Under the pieces are notes generated by a model that was not told the origin of the DNA, did not search any database, and saw only the letters and a program-made list of their open reading frames with translations. Shown here piece by piece: positions 1 through 8,120 of a stretch of 64,000 nt of DNA. Origin of the DNA: Kutzneria kofuensis. Lineage in GTDB: Bacteria > Actinomycetota > Actinomycetes > Mycobacteriales > Pseudonocardiaceae. A program made the translations under genes and the position numbers. Each line of letters starts with the position of its first letter. Position 1 is the stretch's first letter. The stretch covers positions 3,536,038 through 3,600,037 of the forward strand of contig NZ_JACHIR010000001.1 of the NCBI RefSeq assembly GCF_014203355.1. The letters run 5' to 3'.

Positions 1-123
1 GCCGAGATCTATGCCGGGTGCGCCCTCAGTCGGGAGCGACACACCCATCTCGTGCTCTCCGCCCGCATAGTGCAGCGCGACGGTACGGAGGTCGGTATTC
101 GGCGCAGTCGTCGCGTCGGGCAT
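1..123 (-). CDS. gltA: Citrate synthase GltA, N-terminal fragment (runs off left edge)
   Basis: Only the first 41 codons are inside the window. The reading frame contains HYAGGEHEMGV and, further on, TEGAPGIDLG, which resemble the small N-terminal beta domain of hexameric type II citrate synthases; the enzyme condenses oxaloacetate with acetyl-CoA at the entry of the TCA cycle. The ATG at 121-123 is preceded five bases upstream by GAGAGGGAT, a good ribosome site, and the frame stays open to the edge. A second, shorter citrate synthase lies at 13.4 kb, so the genome would carry the gltA/citA pair common in actinomycetes. The identification rests on a short stretch. Confidence 0.75.
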   Translation of the reverse strand, partial: MPDATTAPNTDLRTVALHYAGGEHEMGVSLPTEGAPGIDLG

Positions 124-613
124 CAAAATCCCTCTCACGCTCAGACGGGGCAGCCGCTGGGCTCACAGCGAAGGTGTCGAGCGAGCGCACGGAACCGGGG
201 TGACCGCACCGCAGCACCGCCCCGTTGGGGTCCTGTCGACTGCCACGCTAGTAGCCCTCGAGCCCGGCGCACAGCGCGGCGGGTGTGCTGTTGCGTGCGA
301 TGGGACAGGTATCACACGATGTCCGGAGCCATCCGGGTCACGATCGGGACACATCGCCGCCGCCGCCGTGGCGTGCGACACGTCGGGCCCGGTCCCACCC
401 GCTGACCGCACCCGCGCGGGTTTCCACCGGACGGAGGAGCCAGCTGGGCCGTCCGGGTGAGACTGTACACCCGCTGTGCGGGTTACCGACACGTCTCGTG
501 ACGACATGTCGACACATTCGTGTAGCCACGAAAGGCTGGCATCGGAGTTACTTTTGTTCTAGCGGCCGCGTTTGGCAGAAAACAATTCTCCACACGAGGC
601 GGAGGTTTGAGAA
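124..613. other. 490-bp intergenic region upstream of gltA
   Basis: No convincing protein gene was found between the gltA start and the micro-ORF at 614. Open frames here lack ribosome sites and recognisable products. The stretch must hold the gltA promoter (transcribed leftward). An AT-richer segment around 540-595, unusual for this window, may hold the promoter of the rightward micro-ORF. No terminator-like hairpin was recognised. Confidence 0.5.
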
Positions 614-682
614 ATGATCGTCATCGGTTTGGGTCTCGGTCTTTCCCTCGGCGCGTGGTGGTGGCATCACCACTGCTGGTGA
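614..682 (+). CDS. Possible 22-aa hydrophobic micropeptide with Trp/His/Cys tail
   Basis: A 22-codon frame starts at ATG 614, seven bases after AGGCGGAGG (about 598-606), one of the strongest ribosome sites in the window. The peptide has a hydrophobic first half (IVIGLGLGLSLG) and ends in AWWWHHHCW. The DNA coding WWW-HHH is an inverted repeat (GTGGTG-GCAT-CACCAC), so the odd composition may simply reflect a hairpin that terminates the converging sugar kinase gene, whose last codons it overlaps by 16 bp. It could be a real small membrane peptide, a leader peptide, or chance. I do not recognise a family. Confidence 0.35.
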   Translation: MIVIGLGLGLSLGAWWWHHHCW

Positions 683-1593
683 GACATTTCCGCGCTGCGG
701 GGCGGTTCGGCCCCGGCACGGGAAACGGTGATCGCGGCGGCGGCTCCGGCAAAGGCCAGGGCCGTCCGCCACTGGAGGTCGGTCAGCGCCGCGACGCCGT
801 CCTTCGACAGTGCGCCGTGACGGTGCAGCCACGCCAGTAGCGCGCCCTGCACCGTGTCGCCCGCGCCGATCGTGTCCACCACGTCGACGCGGACCGGCGG
901 CACCTCGACGAGCTGGCCGTCACCCGACAGCACGGCCAGCCCGTCGCCGCCGCGGGTGATCACCACCGCGGCCGGCCCGATCTTCTGCCACGCACGGATT
1001 TCCGTCATCACGTCGGCGTCGCCCGCCAGCCACTGAGCGTCCTCGATGGACACCTTGAGCAGGCCCACGTCCGGCAGCCACGACCGGAACCGCTCACGGT
1101 AGGCGTCGGCGTCCGGGATGAGCACCGGGCGGATGTTCGGGTCCAGCGCGGTCAGTCGGCCGAGGCCGGATTCCCGGCGCAGCAACGATTCGTACACGGA
1201 GGCGCCCGGCTCCAGCACCATCGACAGCGTGCCGAAGGAGACCGCCTGCGCCGCGGCCGGCAGCGGACCGGGGTCGGTGACCAGGCGGTCGGCGGTTCCT
1301 TCGACGTAGAAGCCGTAGCGGGCGGAGCCGTCCGGCGCCAGGCCGACGACCGCCAGCGTGGTCGGTTCGGGGCCCCGCTGGACGAGGCTCACGTCTACCT
1401 GCGCGTCCTTGAGCCGGGCCACCAGGGCGTCGCCGAAGGTGTCGGTGGAGACCCGGGACAGGAAGGCCACTGGCGCGTCCAGCCGGCCCGCCGCGATCGC
1501 CACGTTGTACGGGCCGCCGCCGAGCTGCGGCAGCATCGCGCCACCCGTCGTCGGAACCAGGTCGACCAGCGCCTCACCAGCGACGACGATCAC
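667..1593 (-). CDS. PfkB-family carbohydrate kinase (fructokinase-like)
   Basis: 308 aa, the usual size for ribokinase/PfkB sugar kinases, which phosphorylate a sugar with ATP in the cytoplasm. The N-terminal GEALVDLVP and GGGPYNVAIAAGRL segments form the sugar-binding part, and DTIGAGD at residues 240-246 is the PfkB signature whose last Asp is the catalytic base. The pattern is closest to fructokinases, but the substrate cannot be read from sequence. Start is GTG at 1591-1593. The gene stands alone, with a dispersed repeat upstream and a small hairpin at its 3' end. Confidence 0.88.
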   Translation of the reverse strand: MIVVAGEALVDLVPTTGGAMLPQLGGGPYNVAIAAGRLDAPVAFLSRVSTDTFGDALVARLKDAQVDVSLVQRGPEPTTLAVVGLAPDGSARYGFYVEGTADRLVTDPGPLPAAAQAVSFGTLSMVLEPGASVYESLLRRESGLGRLTALDPNIRPVLIPDADAYRERFRSWLPDVGLLKVSIEDAQWLAGDADVMTEIRAWQKIGPAAVVITRGGDGLAVLSGDGQLVEVPPVRVDVVDTIGAGDTVQGALLAWLHRHGALSKDGVAALTDLQWRTALAFAGAAAAITVSRAGAEPPRSAEMSHQQW

Positions 1594-1646
1594 GCGTACT
1601 CCTCTGTCAACGTTGTCACGGCCGCGAGCCGGCTCATGCTAACGCC

Positions 1647-1699
1647 GTGAAAGCGCCCTTCCTACACTCCGAGTAGAGGAACGGTCCGTTCCGAACCTC
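1647..1699 (-). repeat. Dispersed 3'-end repeat, copy A
   Basis: One of three ~50-bp copies (others at 28053-28103 and 56044-56096). Read on the minus strand it begins GAGGTTCGGAACGGACC and ends GGCGCTTTCAC. It contains two imperfect inverted repeats: GGAACGG/CCGTTCC, and CCTCTACTC paired with GAGTGTAGG. It begins directly after the stop codon of the TetR gene, consistent with a terminator-like or REP-like element. Confidence 0.85.
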
Positions 1700-2305
1700 T
1701 CAGGCGCTCGGGGAGAGGCCGCCGAGGAGGAACTCGGCGAGGGCCTCGAACGCCTCCGCGTCCGACAACCCCGTGCGCTTGGCGATCACGCCGAGGTGGA
1801 TGTGCTCGATGGTCAGCCCGACCATCTCCGACACCAGGGCGGCGTGCACGTCCCGGAACTCGCCGAGCTTGACACCCTCGGCGATCAGCGACCGGATGCG
1901 CGCGGCGGCGGCGCGGGCGTTGAGCTCGTAGACGGCGCGGGCGGGCGGGAAGGCCGCGATGTCGGCGATGAACTCCCGGCTGGCCGGCCGCAGCTCGTCG
2001 GCGGCGGCGGACAGGTAGTCGCCGATGCGGGCGCGCACGTCGGCGACCTCGGCGATGCGCTCCTCGATGCGTGAGGTCGCCTTCTTGAAGAAGTGGCTGA
2101 CGACCTGCACGGACAGCTGCTCCTTGCTGGGCGCGAGGGCGTACAGGGTGGACTTGGAGCAGCGCATGCGGGCGGCCAGGTCGTCCAGGGTGAAGCCGGC
2201 GAAGCCCTCCGCCAGGAACAGCTCCTCCAGCCGGTTGAGCAGGTCGGACTGGCGCGCCGTGAGGGTTCGCCGGCGCGGCAGAGCGGTGACTTGGGACCTG
2301 GTCAT
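1700..2305 (-). CDS. TetR-family transcriptional regulator
   Basis: 201 aa from the ATG at 2303-2305, with the frame open further upstream. Residues about 17-63 form a TetR helix-turn-helix (LFLAEGFAGFTLDDLAARM followed by CSKSTLYALAPSKEQL, with Ala where most members have Tyr/His), and the rest is an all-helical ligand domain. It is divergent from the acyl-CoA dehydrogenase at 2397 with 91 bp between starts, so it probably represses itself and that gene in response to an acyl-CoA or fatty acid; this role is inferred from context. A copy of the dispersed repeat follows its stop. Confidence 0.88.
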   Translation of the reverse strand: MTRSQVTALPRRRTLTARQSDLLNRLEELFLAEGFAGFTLDDLAARMRCSKSTLYALAPSKEQLSVQVVSHFFKKATSRIEERIAEVADVRARIGDYLSAAADELRPASREFIADIAAFPPARAVYELNARAAAARIRSLIAEGVKLGEFRDVHAALVSEMVGLTIEHIHLGVIAKRTGLSDAEAFEALAEFLLGGLSPSA

Positions 2306-2334
2306 GGTGTGGAGACTGCCACAAACTCTCCAGT

Positions 2335-2371
2335 AGTACTCCAGTACGTCCCAGAGTACTGTTTTGAGTAC
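2335..2371. promoter_or_regulatory. Probable TetR operator region in divergent promoter
   Basis: Four AGTAC half-sites lie between 2335 and 2371, two as the self-complementary AGTACT, including the perfect inverted repeat GTACT-CC-AGTAC at 2336-2347. They sit between the divergent TetR and acyl-CoA dehydrogenase starts, where an autoregulatory operator is expected. Confidence 0.55.
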
Positions 2372-2396
2372 CGAACCCACGACCTGGGAGCGTGCC

Positions 2397-3527
2397 ATGC
2401 CCGCCGAGCGCCTGCTGCCCACCACGGAGGCCGAGGACCTGATCTCACTGGTCAGGGAGATCTGCCGGGACGAACTCGCGCCACGAGCGTCCGCCGACGA
2501 GGAGGCGGGCCACTTCCCGCGCGAGGCGATCCGGCTGCTCGGCAAGACCGGTCTGCTCGGCCTGCCGTACCCGGAGGAACTGGGCGGCGGCGGCCAGCCG
2601 TACGAGGTGTACCTCCAGGTGCTGGAGGAGATCGCGGCCAGCTGGCTGACCGTGGCCGAGGCGATCTCCGTGCACGTGATGTCCTGCTACCCGCTGGCCA
2701 CGTTCGGCAGCGACGAGCAGCGCGAGCGCTGGCTGCCGGACATGATCGGCGGCGACCTGCTCGGCGCGTACGCGCTGTCGGAGCCGCAGGCCGGCTCGGA
2801 CCCGGCCGGCATGACCACGCGGGCGGTCCGCGACGGCAACGACTACGTCCTCAACGGCACCAAGGCGTGGATCACGCATGCCGGCGTGGCCGACTTCTAC
2901 ACGGTGATGGCCCGCACCGGCGAGGTGTCGTGCTTCCTCGTGGACGGCAAGTCGGAGGGACTGTCGGCGGCCGAGCGCGAGCGGACCATGGGCCTGACCG
3001 GGTCACCGGTGGCGCAGCTGCGTTTCGACGACGTGCGGGTGCCGGCCGAGCGCCGCATCGGCAACGAGGGCAGCGGCCTGAAGTTCGCACTGTCCGCTTT
3101 GGACTCCGGCCGGCTCGGGATCGCCGCCTGCGCGGTCGGTCTGGCCCAGGCGGCGCTGGACGAGGCCGTCAACTACGCCCGCGAGCGCCGGCAGTTCGGC
3201 CGGCCGATCATCGAGTTCCAGGGCATGGAGTTCCTGCTGGCCGACATGGCCGCCGCGGTGGAGTCGGCCCGGGCCACCTACCTGGAGGCGGCGCGGCGGC
3301 GGGACCGCAAGCTGCCGTTCAGCCGGCAGGCCTCGATCGCCAAGCTGGTCGCCACCGACGCCGCGATGAAGGTGACCACGGACGCCGTGCAGGTGCTCGG
3401 CGGGGCCGGGTACACCCGGGACTTCCCCGCCGAGCGCTACATGCGCGAGGCGAAGGTGCTGCAGATCTTCGAGGGCACGAACCAGATCCAGCGCATGGTG
3501 ATCGGCCGGCACCTGGCCCGGGTCTGA
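2397..3527 (+). CDS. Acyl-CoA dehydrogenase
   Basis: 376 aa, normal length for FAD-dependent acyl-CoA dehydrogenases that introduce the alpha-beta double bond during fatty-acid or branched-chain acyl-CoA breakdown. ALSEPQAGSDPAGM is the FAD/substrate motif of the middle domain, RRQFGRPI and QVLGGAGYTRDFP belong to the C-terminal helical domain, and IFEGTNQIQRM carries the catalytic Glu (about residue 359). I chose ATG 2397 because GGGAG lies six bases upstream; an in-frame TTG at 2364 lacks a ribosome site and overlaps the putative operator. Likely controlled by the divergent TetR protein. Chain-length preference is not readable. Confidence 0.92.
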   Translation: MPAERLLPTTEAEDLISLVREICRDELAPRASADEEAGHFPREAIRLLGKTGLLGLPYPEELGGGGQPYEVYLQVLEEIAASWLTVAEAISVHVMSCYPLATFGSDEQRERWLPDMIGGDLLGAYALSEPQAGSDPAGMTTRAVRDGNDYVLNGTKAWITHAGVADFYTVMARTGEVSCFLVDGKSEGLSAAERERTMGLTGSPVAQLRFDDVRVPAERRIGNEGSGLKFALSALDSGRLGIAACAVGLAQAALDEAVNYARERRQFGRPIIEFQGMEFLLADMAAAVESARATYLEAARRRDRKLPFSRQASIAKLVATDAAMKVTTDAVQVLGGAGYTRDFPAERYMREAKVLQIFEGTNQIQRMVIGRHLARV

Positions 3528-3580
3528 ACGGATGGTCGCCATCGCCCGGAGAAGCGCGGGTTCGCGCGGCAAAGGCGCTG

Positions 3581-4792
3581 CTAGCCGCGGTAGTACGGGT
3601 TCTCGGTGACGCCCTCACCGGTCGCCTCGTCGAAGTGGTAGACCGAGCGGCCCTGGATGAACACGCGCAGCGCGCGGCTCATCACGTCCAGCGGGTCGCC
3701 GGACCAGATCACCACGTCGCCGTCGAGGCCGGGCTTGAGCGAGCCGACCCGGTCGTCGAGGCCGAGGATGTGGGCCGGGTTGGCGGTGATCGCACGCAGC
3801 GCGGTGTCGCTGTCCAGCCCCTCCTTGACCGCCAGCGTCGCCTGGTGCACCAGGAAGTGGATCGGCACCACCGGGTGGTCGGTCATGATCGCCAGCTCGA
3901 CGCCGGCCCGGGCCAGGATGCCGGGGTTGCGCAGCGACCGGTTGCGCAGCTCCACCTTGGACCGGCTGGTGAACAGCGGTCCGATGATCACCGGAATGTT
4001 CTTCTCCGCCACCAGGTCCGCGATCAGGTGCGCCTCGGTGCCGTGGTTGATCACGAGCCGGTAGCCGAACTCCTCGGACAGCCGGATCGCGGTGGCCACG
4101 TCGTCGGCGCGGTGGGTGTGCTGGCACCACGGCAGCTCGCCGTCGAGCACCCTGACCAGGATCTCGTTGTTGGCGTCCCGCTCGAACGGCTTGTTCTGGG
4201 CGGCCGCGTGGTCCCGCTTCGCCTTGTAGTCCTGCGCCTTGGTCAGCGCCTCGCGGATCACCGCGGCGACGCCGAGGCGGGTGCTCGGCGTGACCTTCTT
4301 GTCGCCGTACACCCGCTTGGGGTTCTCGCCGAGCGCGCTCTTCACGCTGACCGGCTCGCGCAGCACCATCTCGTCGACGGTCCGGCCCCAGCACTTCACG
4401 GCGACGGTCTGGCCGCCGATCGGGTTGCCGGAGCCGGGCTTGATCACCGCCGTGGTGACGCCGCCGGACAGCGCGTCCGCGAACGCCAGGTCGGCCGGGT
4501 TGATGCCGTCCAGCGCGCGGAACCGGGCCCCGACCGGGTCGGTCATCTCGTTGGTGTCCTCGCCGGCCCAGCCCTCGGACTCCTCGGACACGCCGAGGTG
4601 CCCGTGCGCCTCGACGAACCCGGGCAGCACCCAGGAGCCGGCCGCGTCGACCACCTCGACGTCGTCGGGCACGTCGACGTCGGCGTCCGGGCCGACGGCG
4701 GCGATCCGCCCGTCCATGATCAGGACTGTTCCGCCGTCGATGGGATCGCCGTCGACCGGCACCACGTATCCGCCTGTGATCGCCACGTTCAT
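3581..4792 (-). CDS. Amidohydrolase (imidazolonepropionase-like)
   Basis: 403 aa, a metal-dependent hydrolase of the amidohydrolase superfamily. HGH near residues 63-65 is the HxH metal pair at the end of strand 1; CQHTHRADD, INHGTEAHL and the MTDHP Asp supply the other ligands of the TIM-barrel site. A beta-sandwich wraps both ends (GGTVLIMDGRIAAVG; PGLDGDVVIWSGDPLD). Proteins of this group cleave cyclic amides or peptidase-like substrates; the substrate is unknown. Start chosen at ATG 4790-4792 with a weak ribosome site; a TTG three codons upstream is possible. It is followed on the same strand by no partner; the aldose epimerase upstream is transcribed the same way with a 39-bp gap, so the two may be co-transcribed. 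Confidence 0.85.
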   Translation of the reverse strand: MNVAITGGYVVPVDGDPIDGGTVLIMDGRIAAVGPDADVDVPDDVEVVDAAGSWVLPGFVEAHGHLGVSEESEGWAGEDTNEMTDPVGARFRALDGINPADLAFADALSGGVTTAVIKPGSGNPIGGQTVAVKCWGRTVDEMVLREPVSVKSALGENPKRVYGDKKVTPSTRLGVAAVIREALTKAQDYKAKRDHAAAQNKPFERDANNEILVRVLDGELPWCQHTHRADDVATAIRLSEEFGYRLVINHGTEAHLIADLVAEKNIPVIIGPLFTSRSKVELRNRSLRNPGILARAGVELAIMTDHPVVPIHFLVHQATLAVKEGLDSDTALRAITANPAHILGLDDRVGSLKPGLDGDVVIWSGDPLDVMSRALRVFIQGRSVYHFDEATGEGVTENPYYRG

Positions 4793-4831
4793 GATTCGCA
4801 ATGCTAACGGTCTCGGGCGGGTTGACCAGGC

Positions 4832-5737
4832 TTACTTCGGCAGCAGTCCCCAGCGGGCCGACCACGCCTCGCCGGGCGCGATCGTGATCAGGTCGACGCC
4901 GGAGTTCAGCGCGTCCGGCGGGCAGGTCATCGGCTCGATCGCGACGGCCCGGCCACGGCCCAGGAAGTCGTCCGCGGTGTAGACCTGAACCCATTTGAAG
5001 GCCGGGTCGGCCCACACCTCGACGCTGCCGTCCGGCCCGGCCAGGCGGTGCCGGACCAGGCCGTCCGCGCCGGGCTCACAGCCGCCGAACGCGTCGTCCA
5101 GGTCGACCCCGCGCAGCGACTTCGGCTTGGTGAAGTCCAGCTCGGTGCCGGCCAGCGGCACCGGCGGACCGTCCGGGGTCATGGTCTGCGGGCTCAGCGG
5201 CAGGTGCGTGCTCGCGCCCAGGTGCAGTGTGCAGTCGTCGGTGGCCGAGCGGCCCGCCCGCGGGTACGGGTGCGTGCCCACGCCGAACGGCACCGGGCGA
5301 TCGCCCACGTTCGTGACTCCGTGCGTGACGGTCAGGCCGCGCTCGTCCAACGCGTAGCTGATCGTCACCCGGAGCGGCACCGGCCAGCCCGGCTCGGCCG
5401 GCAGGTCGATGCCCAGCGAGATCAGCGAGCCGGTGTGGTTGATCACCTGCCAGGGCAGCTTGCGGACCAGGCCGTGGATGGCGTTGCCCCGCTCCGGCTC
5501 GGTCAGCTCCAGCTGCTCAGTGCCGCCCTCGAACGGCCAGCTGCCGCCGCGCACCCGGTTGGGCCAGGGCACCAGGACCGCGCCCGAGCCCATCGGCGGG
5601 TGCGTGTCGTCGGGATAGCTCTCGACATAGTCGACGCCCGCGACCGTGTAGGTCCGCAGGCTCCCCCCTATCTCGGTGACGACCGCGCGGGCGTGGCCGT
5701 AGGTGATCTCGAACTGGGCGCCTGTGGGACCGCTCAC
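4832..5737 (-). CDS. Aldose 1-epimerase family protein
   Basis: 301 aa, galactose-mutarotase fold. The motif WPNRVRGG (substrate-binding Asn-Arg), AIHGLV and GTHPYPR (catalytic His residues) and the late IEPMTCPPDA Glu (catalytic base) match the YihR-type aldose epimerases, which interconvert alpha and beta anomers of free or phosphorylated sugars. It starts with ATG and is divergent from the arginase-family gene at 5849. It may form a transcription unit with the amidohydrolase downstream. Sugar substrate unknown. Confidence 0.88.
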   Translation of the reverse strand: MSGPTGAQFEITYGHARAVVTEIGGSLRTYTVAGVDYVESYPDDTHPPMGSGAVLVPWPNRVRGGSWPFEGGTEQLELTEPERGNAIHGLVRKLPWQVINHTGSLISLGIDLPAEPGWPVPLRVTISYALDERGLTVTHGVTNVGDRPVPFGVGTHPYPRAGRSATDDCTLHLGASTHLPLSPQTMTPDGPPVPLAGTELDFTKPKSLRGVDLDDAFGGCEPGADGLVRHRLAGPDGSVEVWADPAFKWVQVYTADDFLGRGRAVAIEPMTCPPDALNSGVDLITIAPGEAWSARWGLLPK

Positions 5738-5750
5738 CCGTGCGAGCTTA

Positions 5751-5816
5751 GAGGTCCGACGCGGGACCTCGTAACGATCGGCTCACCGATCGGGGCCGAA
5801 CACAACACGGTTCGGC
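5751..5816. promoter_or_regulatory. Two inverted repeats in divergent promoter region
   Basis: GAGGTCC-N6-GGACCTC (5751-5770) and GCCGAAC-N8-GTTCGGC (5795-5816) lie between the divergent epimerase and arginase-family genes. Both are perfect 7-bp-arm repeats and could be operators; no regulator gene is adjacent. Confidence 0.4.
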
Positions 5817-5848
5817 TTCACCCGACCGGCGTATCTAGGGTTGTGCAC

Positions 5849-6739
5849 GTGGCGATCAGCATCGTGGACGCACCGACGAACCTGGGCCTGCGCCCACCTG
5901 CGCCCGGAGTGGTGCCCGGCTGCGCGAAGGCGCCCGCGGCGCTGCGCGAGGCCGGGCTGCTCGACCGGCTCGCCGCCGCCGACGCCGGCGCCCTCGTCGC
6001 TCCCCGCTACGACCTGGGCGGATGGCAGCCCGGGGACGGTGTTTTCCACGCGCAGCAGATCGTCTCGTACTCCCGTCGCATCGCCGACCGCGTCGCCGGC
6101 CTGATCGGCCACACCTTCCCGCTGGTGCTCGGCGGGGACTGCTCCGTGCTGCTCGGCACCGGCCTCGCGCTGCGGGAACGGGCGATGGCCGAGGGTCGCC
6201 GCTACGGGCTGGCCTTCGTCGACGGGCACAGCGATTTCCGGCACCCGGGCAACTCGTCCGACATCGGCGCGGCCGCCGGCGAGGACCTTGCCCTGGCCAC
6301 CGGCCGTGGCCAGGCCGACGTGGCGTCCCGGCTGTTCGAGGACGCCGACGTGGTGGTGCTCGGCATCCGTGAGGACGACGAGGGCCGGGCCGAGCTGGCG
6401 TCCTCCGGCATCGGCCACCGGACCGCGCTGGAGATCCGCAAGGCCGGCGCGGCCGAGTCGGCGGAGTGGGCGCGGCGGCGGCTGGACGAGCTGGACGGCT
6501 TCTGGGTGCACCTCGACGTGGACGTGCTGGACCCGGCGGTGATGCCCTGCGTCGACTCGCCCGATCCGGACGGGTTGGAACACGCCGAGCTGGCGGAGTT
6601 GCTGGCCGGGCTCACCGTCGCGCCGGGCTGTCTCGGCGTCGAGGTGACGGTGTTCGACCCCGACTTGGACCCCGACGGCACCTATGCCAAGGCCCTCGTC
6701 GACACCCTCGCCCGCGGCTTGGCCCCACGCGTCTCCTGA
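5849..6739 (+). CDS. Arginase/agmatinase/formiminoglutamase-family hydrolase
   Basis: 296 aa, ureohydrolase fold with two-metal site. Recognised motifs are LGGDCSVLLG, FVDGHSDF and HLDVDVLDP, corresponding to the arginase signatures GGDHS, DAHxD and SxDxDxxDP. The first metal-binding His is Cys here and DAH is DGH, so the metal site differs from true arginase; the reaction is therefore uncertain (guanidino or formimino hydrolysis, or another amide). Start is GTG 5849, eight bases after AGGG; GTG 5843 is a less likely alternative. It is monocistronic, ending in a gene-end repeat. Confidence 0.85.
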   Translation: MAISIVDAPTNLGLRPPAPGVVPGCAKAPAALREAGLLDRLAAADAGALVAPRYDLGGWQPGDGVFHAQQIVSYSRRIADRVAGLIGHTFPLVLGGDCSVLLGTGLALRERAMAEGRRYGLAFVDGHSDFRHPGNSSDIGAAAGEDLALATGRGQADVASRLFEDADVVVLGIREDDEGRAELASSGIGHRTALEIRKAGAAESAEWARRRLDELDGFWVHLDVDVLDPAVMPCVDSPDPDGLEHAELAELLAGLTVAPGCLGVEVTVFDPDLDPDGTYAKALVDTLARGLAPRVS

Positions 6740-6755
6740 ACCCCCGCGAGTCCTA

Positions 6756-6803
6756 ACCCCGGCGAGTCACGCTCTCAGGCACACCGAATGTCACTCTGAG
6801 ACA
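6756..6803 (+). repeat. Gene-end repeat family 2, copy 1
   Basis: ACCCCGGCGAGTCACGCTCT followed by CAGGCACACCGAATGT is shared almost exactly with 21671-21708. A truncated repeat start (ACCCCCGCGAGTC) lies just before it at about 6739. It sits between the converging arginase-family and MFS genes and overlaps the MFS stop codon at 6791-6793; AGAGTGACATTC-like pairing suggests a terminator role. Confidence 0.75.
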
Positions 6804-8074
6804 GGTGCCCGGTAGCGCCACATCGCCGGCAGCGCGACCGCGGCGACGGCGATCGCGATCAGCACGGCGACGCCGCCGCCGGAGACCGCCACGGTCGTGC
6901 CGACGGCGGCGCCGGCGGTGCCGTGCAGCACGTCGGCGAGGCGAGGTCCGCCTGCGACGACAACCGTGAAGACGCCCTGCATCCGCCCCCTCATGTCGTC
7001 CGTGGCGGCGGCCTGCAGGATCGCGCCGCGGAACACCATGCTCACCATGTCGGCGGCGCCGGCCAGGGCCAGGAACACCACGGCCAGCCACAGAGACGAC
7101 GACAGGCCCAGGCCGATGATCGCCACGCCCCAGGCCGCGACTGCGGCCCAGACGGCGACACCGTGCCGGGTGATCCGGGACAGCCAGCCGGACATCAGCC
7201 CGAACAGCAGCGCCCCGAGCGGGATGGCGGCGAACAACCAGCCCAGCGCCGGCCCGCCGCCGGCCGGGTCGTGGAAGGTCCGCTCGGCCATCTCCGGGAA
7301 CAGCGCCCGCGGCATGCCGAACACCATCGCCACGATATCGGCCAGGAACGACGCCAGCAGCACGCTTTTCGTTGACAGGTAACGGAATCCGTCGATGACC
7401 GAGCGCAGGCCGGCGGTGCGGCGGACGCCGTCCAGCGGCGGCAGCGCCGGCAGCTTCCACACCGCCCACAGCGTGGCGGTGAGGCCGATGGCGTCGATCA
7501 GGTACAGCGTGGACAGTCCCAGCACGGGGATCAGCGCGCCGGCCAGCATCGGCCCGAGCACCGCGCCGAAGGACTGCACGGTGGAGCCGAGCGCGTTGGC
7601 CGACGGCAGCATCTCGAGCGGCACCAGCCGGGCGATGGACGCGCTGCGAGCCGGCATGTTGACGGCGAAGAACGCCTGCTGCAGGCCCAGCAGCACGAGC
7701 ACGACGGTGACCGAGCCCATGGCGGTGAGCGCTTGCAGCCAGAGCAGCACGGAGACCACGGCGATGCCGGTGTTGGTGATCAGCAGCAGCTTGCGCCGGT
7801 CCATCACGTCGGCGACGGCGCCGCCCCACAGGCCGAACACCAGCAGCGGGACGAGCGCCACCGCCCCAGCCACTCCGACGTACGCCGACGAGCCGGTGAG
7901 GTCGTAGACCTGCTTGGGCACCGCGACGGCGGTCAGCTGGCTGCCGATGGCGGTGATCACGGTGGACAGCCAGAGGCGGCGGTACGCCAACACCTTGAGC
8001 GGCCTGGTGTCGAGCACCAGTTTGGCCAGTAGGCCCCGTCTCGGGGGCGCGGAGGTGGTGTCAGCAGCCGTCAC
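6791..8074 (-). CDS. MFS exporter (EntS/MFS_3-like)
   Basis: 427 aa with about twelve membrane helices. The N-terminal half contains GLWGGAVADVMDRRKLLL, the loop 2-3 signature of major facilitator exporters, and the overall pattern resembles the EntS/MFS_3 drug or siderophore efflux group. The GTG start at 8072-8074 lies inside a 36-bp palindrome, so the gene may be read from a nearly leaderless transcript or from GTG at codon 20. pdxH lies 46 bp upstream on the same strand. Substrate unknown; regulation by a TetR/MarR-type repressor acting on the palindrome is inferred. Confidence 0.87.
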   Translation of the reverse strand: MTAADTTSAPPRRGLLAKLVLDTRPLKVLAYRRLWLSTVITAIGSQLTAVAVPKQVYDLTGSSAYVGVAGAVALVPLLVFGLWGGAVADVMDRRKLLLITNTGIAVVSVLLWLQALTAMGSVTVVLVLLGLQQAFFAVNMPARSASIARLVPLEMLPSANALGSTVQSFGAVLGPMLAGALIPVLGLSTLYLIDAIGLTATLWAVWKLPALPPLDGVRRTAGLRSVIDGFRYLSTKSVLLASFLADIVAMVFGMPRALFPEMAERTFHDPAGGGPALGWLFAAIPLGALLFGLMSGWLSRITRHGVAVWAAVAAWGVAIIGLGLSSSLWLAVVFLALAGAADMVSMVFRGAILQAAATDDMRGRMQGVFTVVVAGGPRLADVLHGTAGAAVGTTVAVSGGGVAVLIAIAVAAVALPAMWRYRAPVSE

Positions 8075-8107
8075 GGGTCGTTAGTTTAGAATAACTAACG
8101 ACCCGTG
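8072..8107. promoter_or_regulatory. 36-bp perfect palindrome (operator-like) at MFS start
   Basis: Two perfect 15-bp arms, CACGGGTCGTTAGTT and its complement, flank a 6-base centre TAGAAT. The site overlaps the MFS GTG start and the stretch just upstream, where a -10 hexamer (TATTCT on the minus strand) would lie. No U-run follows, so an operator is more likely than a terminator. Confidence 0.7.
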
Positions 8108-8120
8108 CGAGTGTGATTCT

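Noticed and set aside
2093-4807. A 904-codon plus-strand frame across the dehydrogenase and amidohydrolase
   Set aside because: Its sequence is Arg/Gly/Ala/Val-rich with no domain, and it runs through real genes on both strands. It is a GC-rich shadow.
6791-8074. Siderophore exporter for an adjacent gene cluster
   Set aside because: The transporter resembles EntS, but no siderophore biosynthesis genes are nearby, so only a general efflux role is supported.
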